Below, one piece after another: positions 1-9,723 of a DNA stretch of 64,000 bases; position 1 is the stretch's first letter; every line of letters begins with the position of its first letter. The notes under the pieces are model-generated. The model worked only from the letters and a program-made list of their open reading frames with translations. It searched no databases and was not told where the DNA came from. Source of the stretch: Kroppenstedtia guangzhouensis (GTDB taxonomy: Bacteria > Bacillota > Bacilli > Thermoactinomycetales > DSM-45169); contig NZ_BMEX01000002.1 of assembly GCF_014637345.1 (NCBI RefSeq), positions 260,359-324,358 of the forward strand, in the 5' to 3' direction. The translations under genes were made by a program, and so were the position numbers.

Positions 1-333
1 TTCAATGCAGCGGGCGGCATAGGTGGCTAGCTTGGTTCCTTTGTTGGGTTGGTAGGACTCGATGGCTTTGATTAAGCCGATCGTGCCGATGGAGATCAGA
101 TCTTCGTTGTCTTCACTGGTGTTTTCAAACTTTTTCACGATGTGGGCCACTAAGCGAAGGTTATGTTCGATCAGGACATTGCGGGCTTCCTTGTCACCCC
201 CGGCCATCTGTTTGAGATACTTTTCCTCCTCTTTTTCGTTCAGAGGCTGGGGAAAAGCATTGTTCTTGATGTACGCCACTAAGAGGGTCACTTCACGGAA
301 CAATAAAGCAAGGGTCGTGAACAAACCGGGCAC
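1..333 (-). CDS. sigK: RNA polymerase sigma-K factor, N-terminal part (cut by window edge)
   Basis: This is the first 111 codons of the mother-cell sporulation sigma factor K, which directs late spore coat and cortex gene expression. I chose the GTG at 331-333 because GGAGGTGA lies just upstream on the minus strand and the reading then aligns from residue 1 with the Bacillus protein. The hydrophobic pro-sequence is followed by [11 protein letters not shown], then [18 protein letters not shown] and the region 2 core [17 protein letters not shown], with [13 protein letters not shown] at the window edge. The visible part includes the cleavable pro-region, so the product should be membrane-held until processed. 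The gene continues off the left edge, so it cannot be said whether it is intact or split by a skin-like element, as in some bacilli. It has no functional link to the adjacent biosynthetic cluster. Confidence 0.93.
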   Translation of the reverse strand, partial: MPGLFTTLALLFREVTLLVAYIKNNAFPQPLNEKEEEKYLKQMAGGDKEARNVLIEHNLRLVAHIVKKFENTSEDNEDLISIGTIGLIKAIESYQPNKGTKLATYAARCIE

Positions 334-767
334 GCCGCCGTCACCTCCGCTCTTGCGATCACGAAAAACAGGGTGATATCAGCATATGAACAGAGTGGAA
401 AGCAAGTGCCTGTACGGGAGGAAATCATATCAAGGGGAAGAAGAGGTTCTCCCTGAACGGAAGTCCCCGATCTCTGTCAAGCTGTGAAGAGGGAGGAGTT
501 CGATTCAGATCGGATCTGGATAAATCCATTGCTGGGGGACCGGGTATAGCCGGCTCTCCCTGTATCTTACGAAAACTCGGATTGCAGTATCCCTTCAGGC
601 AACTTTGATCTTGTTCAACAAGGTGGGGCGGCTCCAACCTCCGGCAAAGAGCACAAAGGCAAATCAAATCCCTACCTTCCCAGCCCTTCTGTGATTTTCC
701 ACACAATGTTTGTTGCGGGAGCATCGTTGTCACGATTCACTTTCAAGCACAGTAAATCACAACGCTT
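334..767. other. Intergenic stretch between the cluster end and sigK
   Basis: About 430 bases lie between the last NRPS stop codon and sigK. I see no convincing gene. A 102-codon open frame on the minus strand (425-733) has no good ribosome binding site, no recognisable motif and an odd composition. A perfect short palindrome, CTTGTT-n-AACAAG, sits at 610-622 and could be a protein-binding site. No stem followed by a T-run was found, so the 3' end of the NRPS transcript is not explained. Confidence 0.5.
381..410 (-). promoter_or_regulatory. Possible mother-cell (sigma-E-like) promoter of sigK
   Basis: On the minus strand CATATGCT (381-388) resembles the CATA-type -10 element of mother-cell sigma factors. 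GGCACTTG lies 14 nt upstream (403-410) as a weak -35 candidate. The position about 50 nt before the sigK start is suitable, but the -35 match is poor, so this is a tentative call. Confidence 0.25.
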
Positions 768-3700
768 CTAATCCAATAAGAAATCAAGCTCACTGTTGCT
801 GAGGTTGACGGTTTCGAAGTCCGAAGCGGTAAACTCCCGCTCCTCCATTTGACAGCAGTGGCGAATAAAGATCCGCAACCGCTCCAAATAATCGGCAAAC
901 AGCCTTTCGATGGAGTTCCGGTCAAACTGATGAGTGCTGAAGGTTACTGCGATTTCCAACTGTTTCGCTTTCACCATCACAACGATATCCAGCAATGTTG
1001 TTGCATGGTTGACAGTGGACTGCTCTCTGCCGGTTTCTGCATATTCGATCGCCAGCCATCCCCCCTCCGGATCATTCCCCAGTTCACCTAAATAATTGAA
1101 ACGAATCGGCTTTCGGCGTGTGTTCCCGACAGGGTTTATCAATTCTTGGAGCAGACCGTAGCCGATCCCCTTATTTGGCACCCTGCGAAAGTCATCCTTG
1201 ACGGCCTTGATCTGGGAGGAAATATCAGGCATCACGGGCAACACAAGCGGGTACATCGTCGTAAACCATCCGACTGTACGTGAAATATCCAGATCCTCAA
1301 ACAGCCCTTCGCGGCCATGCCCTTCCAACTCCAACCGGATTCGGTCCCGCCCGGACCAGTCGCCCAAACTTGCTGTCAAAGCAGCTAGGAGCAGTTCGAC
1401 AGTCTGCGTGTTGTAGGGGGTATTGGCTTCGGTGAGCAATTGTGCCGTCTCTTCCTGATTCAAAGTAAAGGAAAGCGTTTCACAACTGCTCAGATCATGG
1501 TCTACCTCCCCGTCGAGAGAAAGATTGTTTGCCACTTCCTCCATTGAACGCCAATAGGCCATTTCATCCTGCACCTGTTTTGCACCGGACTGATTCAACG
1601 CTTCCGCCCATGCCTGGAAGGAATGGGACTTCAAAGGCAACGACGGCGTCTGTCCCTGGTGCAGTTGTTCGAGGCAACGGTTGGCATCCTCAATCAGAAT
1701 CCGCCACGAGACCGCATCCACCACCAGATGGTGAGCTGTCAGCAACAGCCACTGTTTCCCGTCGGCAAGTTGAAACAGCGCCGCCTTGAACAACGGGCCT
1801 TCCGCCAAGTTCAAGCTCGCCTTGAGCGCCTCTCCGAGCTTTCGAACCTTGCTTAAAACCGTCTGAGCCGGTTCCTGGGAAAGATCATGCACTTCTGCTT
1901 GTATACCATTGACGAACAGGTCTTTGTTGTGATATAAGAGGTTCCTTTTCACGTCGTATTGCAGACGTAACAGATCGTGATGTTGCACCAGGGCGGTCAG
2001 CATCCGGTTGACATGTTCCTCTTTGAGAGGTTGACGTGCAGAGAGAAGAACTGACTGATTCCAATGATGAGGATTCTTAAACCGCTGGTTGAAAAACCAA
2101 CGCATGATCGGAGTGGGTTGAACCACCCCCTCCACCGGAGTTTGCTCCACAGCCACTTGATCCTGCTTCTCCACCACAGCCGCCAGCTCGCGAACCACAG
2201 GGTGATTCAGCACGTCTTTGACTCGCAGTTTCCATCCGAACGCTTGCAGGCGGGAAACAACCTGGATCGCTTTGATCGAATCTCCGCCCAGACGGTAAAA
2301 GTTGTCCTCCGGTTCAACGTGATCCGTCTGCAAGACTTCCTGCAGAATCTGCCGCACTGTCTGCTCCGCCTCATCATCCACTTTCGGCCATTCGGTATCC
2401 GCCGGGCTGTGCGCCCGGGGATCCGGCAATGCACGGCGGTCCACTTTTCCGTTTGGAGTGAGGGGAAGTTGCGATAGACTCACAAAAAAGGCAGGGATCA
2501 TATAGCTTGGCAATCCCTTGGCCAAGTAGGTGCGCAACTCGAACTCCCGAAAATCCCCCTTCGCAACCACATAGGCAACCAAGTGCTTCGATCCTTCCTC
2601 AGTCTGCCAATCGACAACCACTGCATCCTGAACTAAGTCATGCTGCAACAACGCACTTTCGATCTCGCCCGGTTCAATACGATACCCCTTGATCTTCACT
2701 TGGGAGTCGATACGGCCCAAGTATTCGATCGTCCCGTCCGATGACATGACCGCCAAATCTCCGCTGCGGTACATCCGCTTCCCGGGAATGAAGGGGTTCT
2801 CCAGGAAACGTTCCGCCGTCAATGCCGGACGATTCAAATATCCCTTGGCTACTCCGTCCCCCGAAATGAAGATTTCACCGGGAACCCCTACAGGGACCGG
2901 CTGCAGGTACGCATCCAGCAAATAGATTTGAACGTTGTCGACGGGCCGACCGATCGGCACAGAAGCGTGGCAGTCGGCAACCGGATTGTACCGGTGAATC
3001 ATACAGCCCACCACCGTCTCCGTCGGTCCGTATTCATTCATGATCTTTGCCCGCCCGCCAAAACAGTCGTACACTTCTTGCGCCAACTGAGTCTTCAAAT
3101 TTTCCCCGCCGACGATCAAGCAGCGAACCCTGGAGTGACGGATGTCACAATTCTTCAGCAGCCCAAGATGCGAAGGAGTCACTTTGAGCACCGTAACTTG
3201 TTGATCCTGCAAAATTTTGCAGAGGATGAACTCGTCATCGCTTTCAGGATAGATTACCAACTTCAATCCGCTGATCAAGGGTGTGAAGATCGAGGTCACC
3301 GTCAGATCGAAGGAGATTGAGGAGTACAGAGCAAAGACATCGTCATCTCCGCTGATATAGGTTTTTTGGGCCCAACAGGTGTAATTGACCAGCCCCTGTT
3401 GCTGGATCACGACACCTTTTGGCTGACCCGTGGATCCGGATGTGTAGATCAGGTACACTGGATCATTTGGCGTATTGACAATGGCCGGATTGGATGCATC
3501 GCCTTCGTAATTGTGCTCATCCCGCAGATCAACCGTCTCACCCGCGAAATCCAATTCCGCCGGATCCGGAAGATCTGTCAACAGAAGCGACGTACCGCTG
3601 TCTTTTAAAATATAGCGGATGCGGTCGGAGGGATAAGCGGGGTCGATTGGCAAATAAGCTCCGCCCGCCTTGAGCACGCCCCATATGGCGACAATCACTT

Positions 3701-5249
3701 CGGGGGAATGCGTTGCCAGGATTCCCACCACCTGCCCGGGAGCCACTCCCTTGGCTTGCAGCAAACGGGCCAATTGATTCGAGCGTGCCTCCAATTCGCG
3801 ATAAGTCATGGAGCGGTCACCACATCGGAGAGCCTCACGTTCAGGGGTTCGTGCCACCTGCTCGGCAAACAATTCTTGAATCGTGCGCCCTTTCGGATAC
3901 TCCGCTTCGGTTCGGTTTTGTTCCTCCAGTACAAACTTCCGTTCCGCTGCTGTCAGCAAATTCAGGGACTGAATCGGCTGCTCCGGATCAGTCCGTACTT
4001 GCTCCAACAATGTCATCAATATCTCGTGCATCCTGTCGATCTGTTCATCGGAAAAATCAGCCGTTTTGTAGTCATACATCAGCTCCAAACGCTCTTGTCT
4101 CCACTCCTTGATGACCAATTGCAGCGAATATGCTTGATACCCACTGTAAAATTCTACATTTTCAGTCGGCACTCCGCCCAGATCATTGTTCAGTTTTGTG
4201 TTGTAATAGTTTACACAGTATTGGAACAGACCGTCATATCCCTTGGTGGTCAATTCCAGATCTTTGACCAACAGGTTGTATGGGTAGCGCTGGTGAAGGA
4301 GACACTTTTTGATCTCACTGTTGACTCGCTTGAACAAAGCAGAGATACTTTCATTTTCCTCTATGTTCAACCGTAGCGGCATCGTACTCGTAAACATGCC
4401 CACCATCTTTTTTTCCGCAATGCCGGATCGGTTTAACACCGGCAATCCGATGGTGATATCCGATTGATGATGGACTTTGTGCATGTACACAGCCATCAAG
4501 GTCGTAAAAAGTGTGTTCAGAGAGATTTTCCACTGTTTGAGAAAGGACTGAACTGCGATCAATGTCTCTTTTTCCAAAAAAAACCGCTTGCGTTTTCCTT
4601 TAAGGGATTCGGATGATGGCAAAAAGGAATCGGGAAGCACCTGATACTTTTCGTTCCAAAATGCTTTGTTTTTCTCAAAGCGCGGAGAGTTCAAATATTT
4701 TCGCTCGGATTCCAGATAATTAATATACGAGTATTCCACCGCATCATTTATCGGCTCTTTGGCTTTAAGCCTTTGATAAAATCCGCTGATCTGATCGGTC
4801 ATGAGCAGAATGGTCCAGCCGTCTGCCACTATGTGATGCAGTTTCACAAAGTAGGCACTCTCATCCTCCTTGATTTTCAGCAATACAAACTTGTACAACG
4901 GTCTCTTTTCAAGGGGGGTCGGCTTTTGAAATTCCGCCTCCGCCCACTTATCCGCTTCATCCACGGGATCTTGGGATTCGGAAAAATCCAGAAACTGCAA
5001 AGGTGTTGGATCGAAAGGATGCACATATTGCAAGGGCTCTCCTTGCTGTTGAATGATCCGCAAGCGCAGCCCCTCGTTTTTCTTAATGAATAACTGAATC
5101 GCTTGTTCAAGGAGCCCATAATCGATTTTTCCCTTGATACGAACCATTCCGCCAATGTTGTAAAGCGAGGTGTTCGGGTGGATCTGTTCGTTATACCAGA
5201 TCCGTTTTTGCGGATGGGACAGAGAGTAATATCCACGTGTGTCTCCCAT
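768..5249 (-). CDS. NRPS initiation module C-A(Asn)-PCP-E (prodrug cap)
   Basis: A single-module peptide synthetase of 1493 residues. In order it has: a condensation domain (HHIVADG near residue 138) that, being first in the line, probably acts as an N-acylating starter domain; an adenylation domain (YTSGSTGQPKG near 603, NGKVDRR near 933); a carrier protein (GGDSIKA near 988); and an epimerase (HHLVVDAVSW near 1171). The ten-residue specificity code reads D-L-T-K-I-G-E-V-G-K, essentially the textbook asparagine code. The module should therefore make N-acyl-D-Asn, the removable cap of colibactin-, xenocoumacin- and zwittermicin-type prodrugs. The start is the ATG at 5249, preceded by AGGAGGGAGACC, rather than an upstream in-frame ATG at 5294 that overlaps fkbH. 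The acidic C-terminal tail looks like a donor docking segment. It lies 19 nt after the FkbH gene and downstream of the cap-removing peptidase. Confidence 0.9.
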   Translation of the reverse strand: MGDTRGYYSLSHPQKRIWYNEQIHPNTSLYNIGGMVRIKGKIDYGLLEQAIQLFIKKNEGLRLRIIQQQGEPLQYVHPFDPTPLQFLDFSESQDPVDEADKWAEAEFQKPTPLEKRPLYKFVLLKIKEDESAYFVKLHHIVADGWTILLMTDQISGFYQRLKAKEPINDAVEYSYINYLESERKYLNSPRFEKNKAFWNEKYQVLPDSFLPSSESLKGKRKRFFLEKETLIAVQSFLKQWKISLNTLFTTLMAVYMHKVHHQSDITIGLPVLNRSGIAEKKMVGMFTSTMPLRLNIEENESISALFKRVNSEIKKCLLHQRYPYNLLVKDLELTTKGYDGLFQYCVNYYNTKLNNDLGGVPTENVEFYSGYQAYSLQLVIKEWRQERLELMYDYKTADFSDEQIDRMHEILMTLLEQVRTDPEQPIQSLNLLTAAERKFVLEEQNRTEAEYPKGRTIQELFAEQVARTPEREALRCGDRSMTYRELEARSNQLARLLQAKGVAPGQVVGILATHSPEVIVAIWGVLKAGGAYLPIDPAYPSDRIRYILKDSGTSLLLTDLPDPAELDFAGETVDLRDEHNYEGDASNPAIVNTPNDPVYLIYTSGSTGQPKGVVIQQQGLVNYTCWAQKTYISGDDDVFALYSSISFDLTVTSIFTPLISGLKLVIYPESDDEFILCKILQDQQVTVLKVTPSHLGLLKNCDIRHSRVRCLIVGGENLKTQLAQEVYDCFGGRAKIMNEYGPTETVVGCMIHRYNPVADCHASVPIGRPVDNVQIYLLDAYLQPVPVGVPGEIFISGDGVAKGYLNRPALTAERFLENPFIPGKRMYRSGDLAVMSSDGTIEYLGRIDSQVKIKGYRIEPGEIESALLQHDLVQDAVVVDWQTEEGSKHLVAYVVAKGDFREFELRTYLAKGLPSYMIPAFFVSLSQLPLTPNGKVDRRALPDPRAHSPADTEWPKVDDEAEQTVRQILQEVLQTDHVEPEDNFYRLGGDSIKAIQVVSRLQAFGWKLRVKDVLNHPVVRELAAVVEKQDQVAVEQTPVEGVVQPTPIMRWFFNQRFKNPHHWNQSVLLSARQPLKEEHVNRMLTALVQHHDLLRLQYDVKRNLLYHNKDLFVNGIQAEVHDLSQEPAQTVLSKVRKLGEALKASLNLAEGPLFKAALFQLADGKQWLLLTAHHLVVDAVSWRILIEDANRCLEQLHQGQTPSLPLKSHSFQAWAEALNQSGAKQVQDEMAYWRSMEEVANNLSLDGEVDHDLSSCETLSFTLNQEETAQLLTEANTPYNTQTVELLLAALTASLGDWSGRDRIRLELEGHGREGLFEDLDISRTVGWFTTMYPLVLPVMPDISSQIKAVKDDFRRVPNKGIGYGLLQELINPVGNTRRKPIRFNYLGELGNDPEGGWLAIEYAETGREQSTVNHATTLLDIVVMVKAKQLEIAVTFSTHQFDRNSIERLFADYLERLRIFIRHCCQMEEREFTASDFETVNLSNSELDFLLD

Positions 5250-5268
5250 GGTCTCCCTCCTGTTCTCA

Positions 5269-6318
5269 TCACTCGGTCTGCTTATGGACTTCATCCGGTG
5301 TCTGTACCTCTATATAGGGCGGATACGAATTGAGCTTTTCCAGGTGATGTTCGAGAATTGAGATGTCACCTCTCTGGCCGACCTCCTTCAATCCTGCCAA
5401 ACGGTAGGTAACAAACATCATGCGATTGCGTTGTGTTTGGCGAAACTCGGCCCGAAAACGTTTTCCGGCCTCCTTCGTTCTTTGCATCAGATACGTCAGA
5501 AGCACTGTACCGACACCGCGCGACATGACACGGCAGGACATGAGTAACAGTTTCAGACAGTTCACTTCCTTCTCCATTTGAAGCAGAGCGAGTCCGATCT
5601 TTCCGTAGGAACCATATTTATCGGTCAGTTCGCAGACGAGCAGAAGATGATTCGGGTCGGTGCGGTAACAGTTCAGTTCATCGTAATCGTAGGTGATGCC
5701 GGTGGAGTTAAGTTGATTGGTGCGCAACGTCAACTCCTCCGCACGCTTCAGATCCTCTTCCCGTGCTTCCGTGATCACAAATTTCATACCCAGGGAAGCC
5801 AAAAACTCCTCTTTCGGCCCTTCATAGCCCTCCTCATCCTGCTTGCGTTGCATATCTTCCATATACATCAGCCGTCGACGGCGGGAATCTTCCGTGATCA
5901 TTTTGGGTTGGAAGCGAGGCATATCAAGCAACCTCTGATACTCCTCCGCATGCAAGCAGAGTACTTGTTCGTGCACGCTCTTCACCTCTTGCAGTTCAAA
6001 AGGCTGATCGTCAATGAACGCAAGGGTATCGATCCCGATATTCAGGTTTTTACAAATATTTTCGATAGAGCTTGACTTGGCATTCCAATGAATTTCCGGA
6101 TATAAGAAATATTCTTCCAGGTTGAATTCCCGTAGCTTGGCCAACGCGTCCTCCCGATTGTTTTTGCTCGCGATGGACTGCAGAATGCCCCGGCTATCCA
6201 ATTCCCGGATAATTTCAGGAAGGCCCGGTTTCAGGGTGACGTCGGGAGACTCCAGCAACACACCGTCCCAGATCGTGTTGTCAAGGTCCCATACTACACA
6301 TTTGATCTCTTTGTTCAC
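5269..6318 (-). CDS. FkbH-like HAD-superfamily glyceryl-ACP synthase
   Basis: A 349-residue protein with an N-terminal HAD domain. The nucleophile motif WDLDNTIWDG is near residue 10, the conserved SKNN is near residue 50, and FIDDQP is near residue 100. A C-terminal GNAT-like half carries the RTNQLNSTG and GxxG-type segments usual in FkbH proteins. Family members take a C3 unit from 1,3-bisphosphoglycerate, dephosphorylate it and load glycerate on a discrete ACP; two dehydrogenases then oxidise it to hydroxymalonyl-ACP. Both dehydrogenase types and ACPs are encoded at 37408-42534. No O-methyltransferase is present in the window, so hydroxymalonyl- rather than methoxymalonyl-ACP is expected. 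Its start overlaps the stop of the peptidase-ABC gene by ATGA, so it is translationally coupled to it. The family is clear; the exact product is inferred from context. Confidence 0.9.
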   Translation of the reverse strand: MNKEIKCVVWDLDNTIWDGVLLESPDVTLKPGLPEIIRELDSRGILQSIASKNNREDALAKLREFNLEEYFLYPEIHWNAKSSSIENICKNLNIGIDTLAFIDDQPFELQEVKSVHEQVLCLHAEEYQRLLDMPRFQPKMITEDSRRRRLMYMEDMQRKQDEEGYEGPKEEFLASLGMKFVITEAREEDLKRAEELTLRTNQLNSTGITYDYDELNCYRTDPNHLLLVCELTDKYGSYGKIGLALLQMEKEVNCLKLLLMSCRVMSRGVGTVLLTYLMQRTKEAGKRFRAEFRQTQRNRMMFVTYRLAGLKEVGQRGDISILEHHLEKLNSYPPYIEVQTPDEVHKQTE

Positions 6319-9300
6319 GATCTTGCCTCCTCAGTTTGTATAAGTTGAATTTGTCCCATGTCCATCTTGATCCGTTTGTCCGCGAGATGAAAATAGTGAT
6401 CATCGTGGGTGATGGCGATGATACATTTGCCTTTCTCACGCATTTGCGGCAACAGTTCTTGATAGAAAAAGCTGCGGTAGTCAGGGTCCTGATCCGCCGC
6501 CCATTCATCAAACAGAAAGATGGGACGGTTCTCCAAAAAGGTAACCAACAGCGCCAGGCGCTTTTTTTGCCCGGTTGAAAGTTGGGTGGTGGTGAAGTAG
6601 CCATTCTCGACCCCAACTTTATCACGGAGCCGAAGCAGGTCGAGATATTGGTCAATCTCCGCTTCGTGGCCCTTTGTCTCAATCCCGTAAAGTCGGTCAA
6701 AGAGGTGGAAGTCACTGAGGATCGCCGAATAACACTGGTTTAATTCCTCCAGCGTCACTTTGCGACCGTTCAACAAAATCTCTCCGACATCCGGTTTGTA
6801 TAACCCGGTGATCAGTTTGGCCAATGTGGACTTTCCGCTGCCGTTGCCGCCGGTGATGAACACGATCTCACCTGCGTTAAACTCAAAATCGATCGGCCCG
6901 ACGCCAAACCCGGTGCTGTCCCCTGCACTGTTTTTATACTCGTAGCCCACACCCTTCAGTTGCAGTCGAACCGGCTCTTCCAAGATTGGGGACATGGCAG
7001 CCGTCTCTTCGTCGGTTTCCAAGTCTGCCACACTCCTGATCATCTCCTGAATGCGTTTCCATGAAATCCGGACGAGCACCAGTTGCGGAATGCCGTTCAG
7101 AAGTTCATTGACCGGACCGGTCATATACAAGAAGACCAGCACATAATTATGAATCGTCTCTTTGGGGATATTTTTGAAGATCTCCGGGAACACGAAAGCA
7201 ACCACACCGATGACGATGACAAACAGCAGTTCGCCGACGACGAAGACATTGGCAAACTTCAGATCACCTTCCGTGCGTTTCCCGCGATAGTTGTCACAAC
7301 TCTCGTTCATGACCTCGCGGAACTCCTGACGCTTGCCCCGATGGAGACGCAGTTCTTTGAATCCATGCCGTAAGTCTTGGATCAACCGGAAATACACGTT
7401 CTGAATGTCCCGGGTTTCATTCCACACCTTGTCCGCCTGTCGTCCTATCACCCAATAAAGGCCGACGGTGACCAGAATGATGACCAATGAGATCAAAAAG
7501 GCGTACAGGTTCATCACGCCGAGATACAAAAAGCAAAACAACAATGTGAGCAAGCTTGTCCCGGCAGTGACCAGCAAGTTGAGTGAGCGGGAAATCACCT
7601 CGGTGTCGTTGTTCAGGGTCGCCTCGATCCGTCCTTGTTCCAGCGATTCCAACTTGTGGTATGGAGTATGAAGCAATTTGTCGGTCAGGTCCATCCGTTT
7701 TTCATAAACCAATTCATTGGCATAGGTGACGATGCGGACCCGGATAAATCGTTGCGAGAAAACGTACATCACGATGCCAAGCCCAAAATAGAACAGAAGG
7801 CCGTTTTCCAGGTTGTTTGTTCGCACAAAGGTTTCATTGATGACGAAAATCAAAAATGCGTTGCCAAATCCGGATATCAGACCGAGCACAATCAGTGTCA
7901 GGTAGGATTTGTCCCGCGGTTTTGGAAACAGCAAGTTCACGAGGGTCCAGAGGGTGTAGATCCCTCCGGCTCCACCGAGCATAAACGCCGCCAGCAAGAC
8001 GGTCCCGGGAGCCCAAACTTGCAGGAAAGACCAAGGCAGTCCGCCGAACAGGAGATCCGGCAGGCGAACCAGTGCATAAACCATCAGCCCGAACATGGAT
8101 ATCGTCAAAAACATCTGCATCCATGTCTTGCCGGTCGGCACCCGGAACACCCGCTTGCGGCGGAAGATCTGCCAGAGCAGATGACAAAAGAATCCGCATA
8201 AGGAAAGGACGAGGATCAAAACGGCACTCACCAGTACAGTGGCGATTTGGTCCACTTTTTTATAGGTGTCAAAGAGAATCGGTTGGATCTCCTTGTCAAG
8301 CATCATGTTGAGGAGACTCTCACCAATGTGGAAAGTATAATCGCTGTTGATATTGGCCATCACAGCCACGCCGAGCTGTTCTTCATTGCGAAATCCGATG
8401 TAAGAGGAAAAGTTGGGGTTACTGCCCTCGTGCGAGAGCTGACCTCCGCCACTTTGATAAACTTCCCAACCCGATGCGTAGGAAGAGCCCGTCGCACTTG
8501 GAGCCACCCTGCGATCCGGTTGATGCGAACGATGGATCAGATCCGCCGGAAACTCCTTCGGCTGCTCAACTCCCAGTTGCAATTTCAACCATTTTTCCAT
8601 GTCGTTGGAGTTGGTGATAAAATAGCCGGCAGGTGTGTTGCCTTTGAAATCCGGCGCATCATAGGGAGAAGGCTGCAGAAAGTGACGCTTGTAGCCCGTC
8701 GCCATATCCGCTTGCGGAGCAAAAGCCCGTCCTGGATACGTATCGAACAACCCCAGTTGCTCAAGTACTTGCTCTTGGACATATGTTTCGAAAGGCTGGC
8801 CGCTCACTTTCTCAATCACAAGCCCGAGCAAATCATAGTTGACCGTCGCATATTCATATCTGCTGCCCGGTTCCCGGTTGAGGCCCAGAGGCATCACAGC
8901 TTTCACCGTTTTTTCCAGCGCATCCCGACCGGAGGTGACTGGCAGATATCCGATGGATTTTTCCGGTATTCCGCTGGTATGGTGCAACAATTGGTAAAGT
9001 GTGATCGAGGCTGATTTCCCCTCGTACTCCATCTCAAACCATGGTATGTATTTTGTTACCGGATCACTCAGCTCGATCTTGCCCTCCTGCTCCAATCGCA
9101 ACAAAGCAAGGGCTGTAAATGCCTTTGAAGTGGAACCGAGTTCGAAAAGCGTCTTGTCCGTAACCGGATGCCCGGCCTCATCCGCGTGTCCGAAATGGTG
9201 TTTATAGATCGTGTTGTTGCCTTGAACAATCACGACAGAGAGACCCGGAATGTCGGCCTGCTCGATCTGTTCTTGGATGAACTCCTGCACTTTCGATCGA

Positions 9301-9395
9301 TCAAAATGAATCTCTTCCTGTGCCGCCGCCTTCTGCATAGGGGACAACATCAACATAAGAACGATTGCCACACAGACCCATGAAGCAAGTCTCAT
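6315..9395 (-). CDS. ClbP/ZmaM-like prodrug peptidase fused to cyclic-peptide ABC exporter
   Basis: A 1026-residue membrane protein with two functions. Residues 1-25 form a signal peptide ending in AAA. Residues about 30-375 are an S12 (AmpC-like) serine peptidase with the SxxK box STSK in ELGSTSKAF, a YATVNYDLL segment for the YxN motif, and HEGSNPNF near the third motif. Three transmembrane helices follow (about 385-490), as in ClbP. The rest is a SyrD/PvdE-type ABC exporter half: six helices, Walker A GGNGSGKST, signature LSTGQKKRLAL and Walker B IFLFDEWAADQDP. From the family, the peptidase should cut the N-acyl-D-Asn cap outside the membrane while the ABC part exports the capped compound. 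The Asn initiation module lies in the same operon. A GAAGGAG site precedes the ATG, and a candidate promoter with a hairpin leader lies upstream. Confidence 0.9.
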   Translation of the reverse strand: MRLASWVCVAIVLMLMLSPMQKAAAQEEIHFDRSKVQEFIQEQIEQADIPGLSVVIVQGNNTIYKHHFGHADEAGHPVTDKTLFELGSTSKAFTALALLRLEQEGKIELSDPVTKYIPWFEMEYEGKSASITLYQLLHHTSGIPEKSIGYLPVTSGRDALEKTVKAVMPLGLNREPGSRYEYATVNYDLLGLVIEKVSGQPFETYVQEQVLEQLGLFDTYPGRAFAPQADMATGYKRHFLQPSPYDAPDFKGNTPAGYFITNSNDMEKWLKLQLGVEQPKEFPADLIHRSHQPDRRVAPSATGSSYASGWEVYQSGGGQLSHEGSNPNFSSYIGFRNEEQLGVAVMANINSDYTFHIGESLLNMMLDKEIQPILFDTYKKVDQIATVLVSAVLILVLSLCGFFCHLLWQIFRRKRVFRVPTGKTWMQMFLTISMFGLMVYALVRLPDLLFGGLPWSFLQVWAPGTVLLAAFMLGGAGGIYTLWTLVNLLFPKPRDKSYLTLIVLGLISGFGNAFLIFVINETFVRTNNLENGLLFYFGLGIVMYVFSQRFIRVRIVTYANELVYEKRMDLTDKLLHTPYHKLESLEQGRIEATLNNDTEVISRSLNLLVTAGTSLLTLLFCFLYLGVMNLYAFLISLVIILVTVGLYWVIGRQADKVWNETRDIQNVYFRLIQDLRHGFKELRLHRGKRQEFREVMNESCDNYRGKRTEGDLKFANVFVVGELLFVIVIGVVAFVFPEIFKNIPKETIHNYVLVFLYMTGPVNELLNGIPQLVLVRISWKRIQEMIRSVADLETDEETAAMSPILEEPVRLQLKGVGYEYKNSAGDSTGFGVGPIDFEFNAGEIVFITGGNGSGKSTLAKLITGLYKPDVGEILLNGRKVTLEELNQCYSAILSDFHLFDRLYGIETKGHEAEIDQYLDLLRLRDKVGVENGYFTTTQLSTGQKKRLALLVTFLENRPIFLFDEWAADQDPDYRSFFYQELLPQMREKGKCIIAITHDDHYFHLADKRIKMDMGQIQLIQTEEARS

Positions 9396-9608
9396 TCTTT
9401 CGCTCCTTCATCTGCGATTTGTTTCCGCGATGGATTAATTTTTCTCGTGTAAAGATTCCGAATGATTTCGTTCATCCATCACTGCGACAGTTGGAGGTGA
9501 TAAACCGGAAGCACCTGTTTGGTAAACTTCTTTCATTGGGCGGCCAATGGGTGGGGGATCCACGCCTGCTTGGATCTGTTCAACACACTAGTCCCTTTTA
9601 AATGGCAT

Positions 9609-9639
9609 CCACCTCGTGAACACGCGGTTCACGAGGTGG
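9609..9639 (-). promoter_or_regulatory. Perfect 13-bp hairpin in the 5' leader of the exporter operon
   Basis: CCACCTCGTGAAC (9609-9621) and its exact reverse complement (9627-9639) are separated by five bases. If transcription starts near 9649, the hairpin begins about ten bases into the message and some 210 bases before the start codon. No T-run follows it on either strand, so it is not a normal intrinsic terminator. It may stabilise the 5' end or serve as an operator. Confidence 0.6.
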
Positions 9640-9655
9640 TGCGGTTTCCCCGTGT

Positions 9656-9683
9656 TTTATCCTTTTCACTTCATTTCTGTCAA
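9656..9683 (-). promoter_or_regulatory. Candidate sigma-A promoter of the peptidase-exporter/fkbH/Asn-NRPS operon
   Basis: On the minus strand a perfect TTGACA (9678-9683) is followed after 16 bases by GATAAA (9656-9661), four of six matches to TATAAT. It lies 260 bases upstream of the exporter start, in a 544-base gene-free gap, and would give the last three genes of the cluster independent transcription. Confidence 0.5.
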
Positions 9684-9723
9684 CCAACCCGGTTCGTTCG
9701 CTTATGAGTGTTGTGAAAAAGTT

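Noticed and set aside
425-733. 102-codon minus-strand open frame between the cluster and sigK
   Set aside because: No ribosome binding site, no family resemblance and low-complexity stretches; treated as chance.
5269-6318. Methoxymalonyl-ACP pathway
   Set aside because: FkbH is present but no O-methyltransferase gene (FkbG type) is found in the window, so hydroxymalonyl-ACP is the expected unit.
6315-9395. Beta-lactamase or DD-carboxypeptidase function for the S12 domain
   Set aside because: The fusion to three helices and a peptide-type ABC exporter, and the neighbouring D-Asn module, fit a ClbP-like prodrug peptidase better.
9609-9639. Intrinsic terminator after the monooxygenase gene
   Set aside because: The stem is perfect but there is no T-run on the minus strand, it lies 300 bases after the stop codon, and it sits just after a good promoter.
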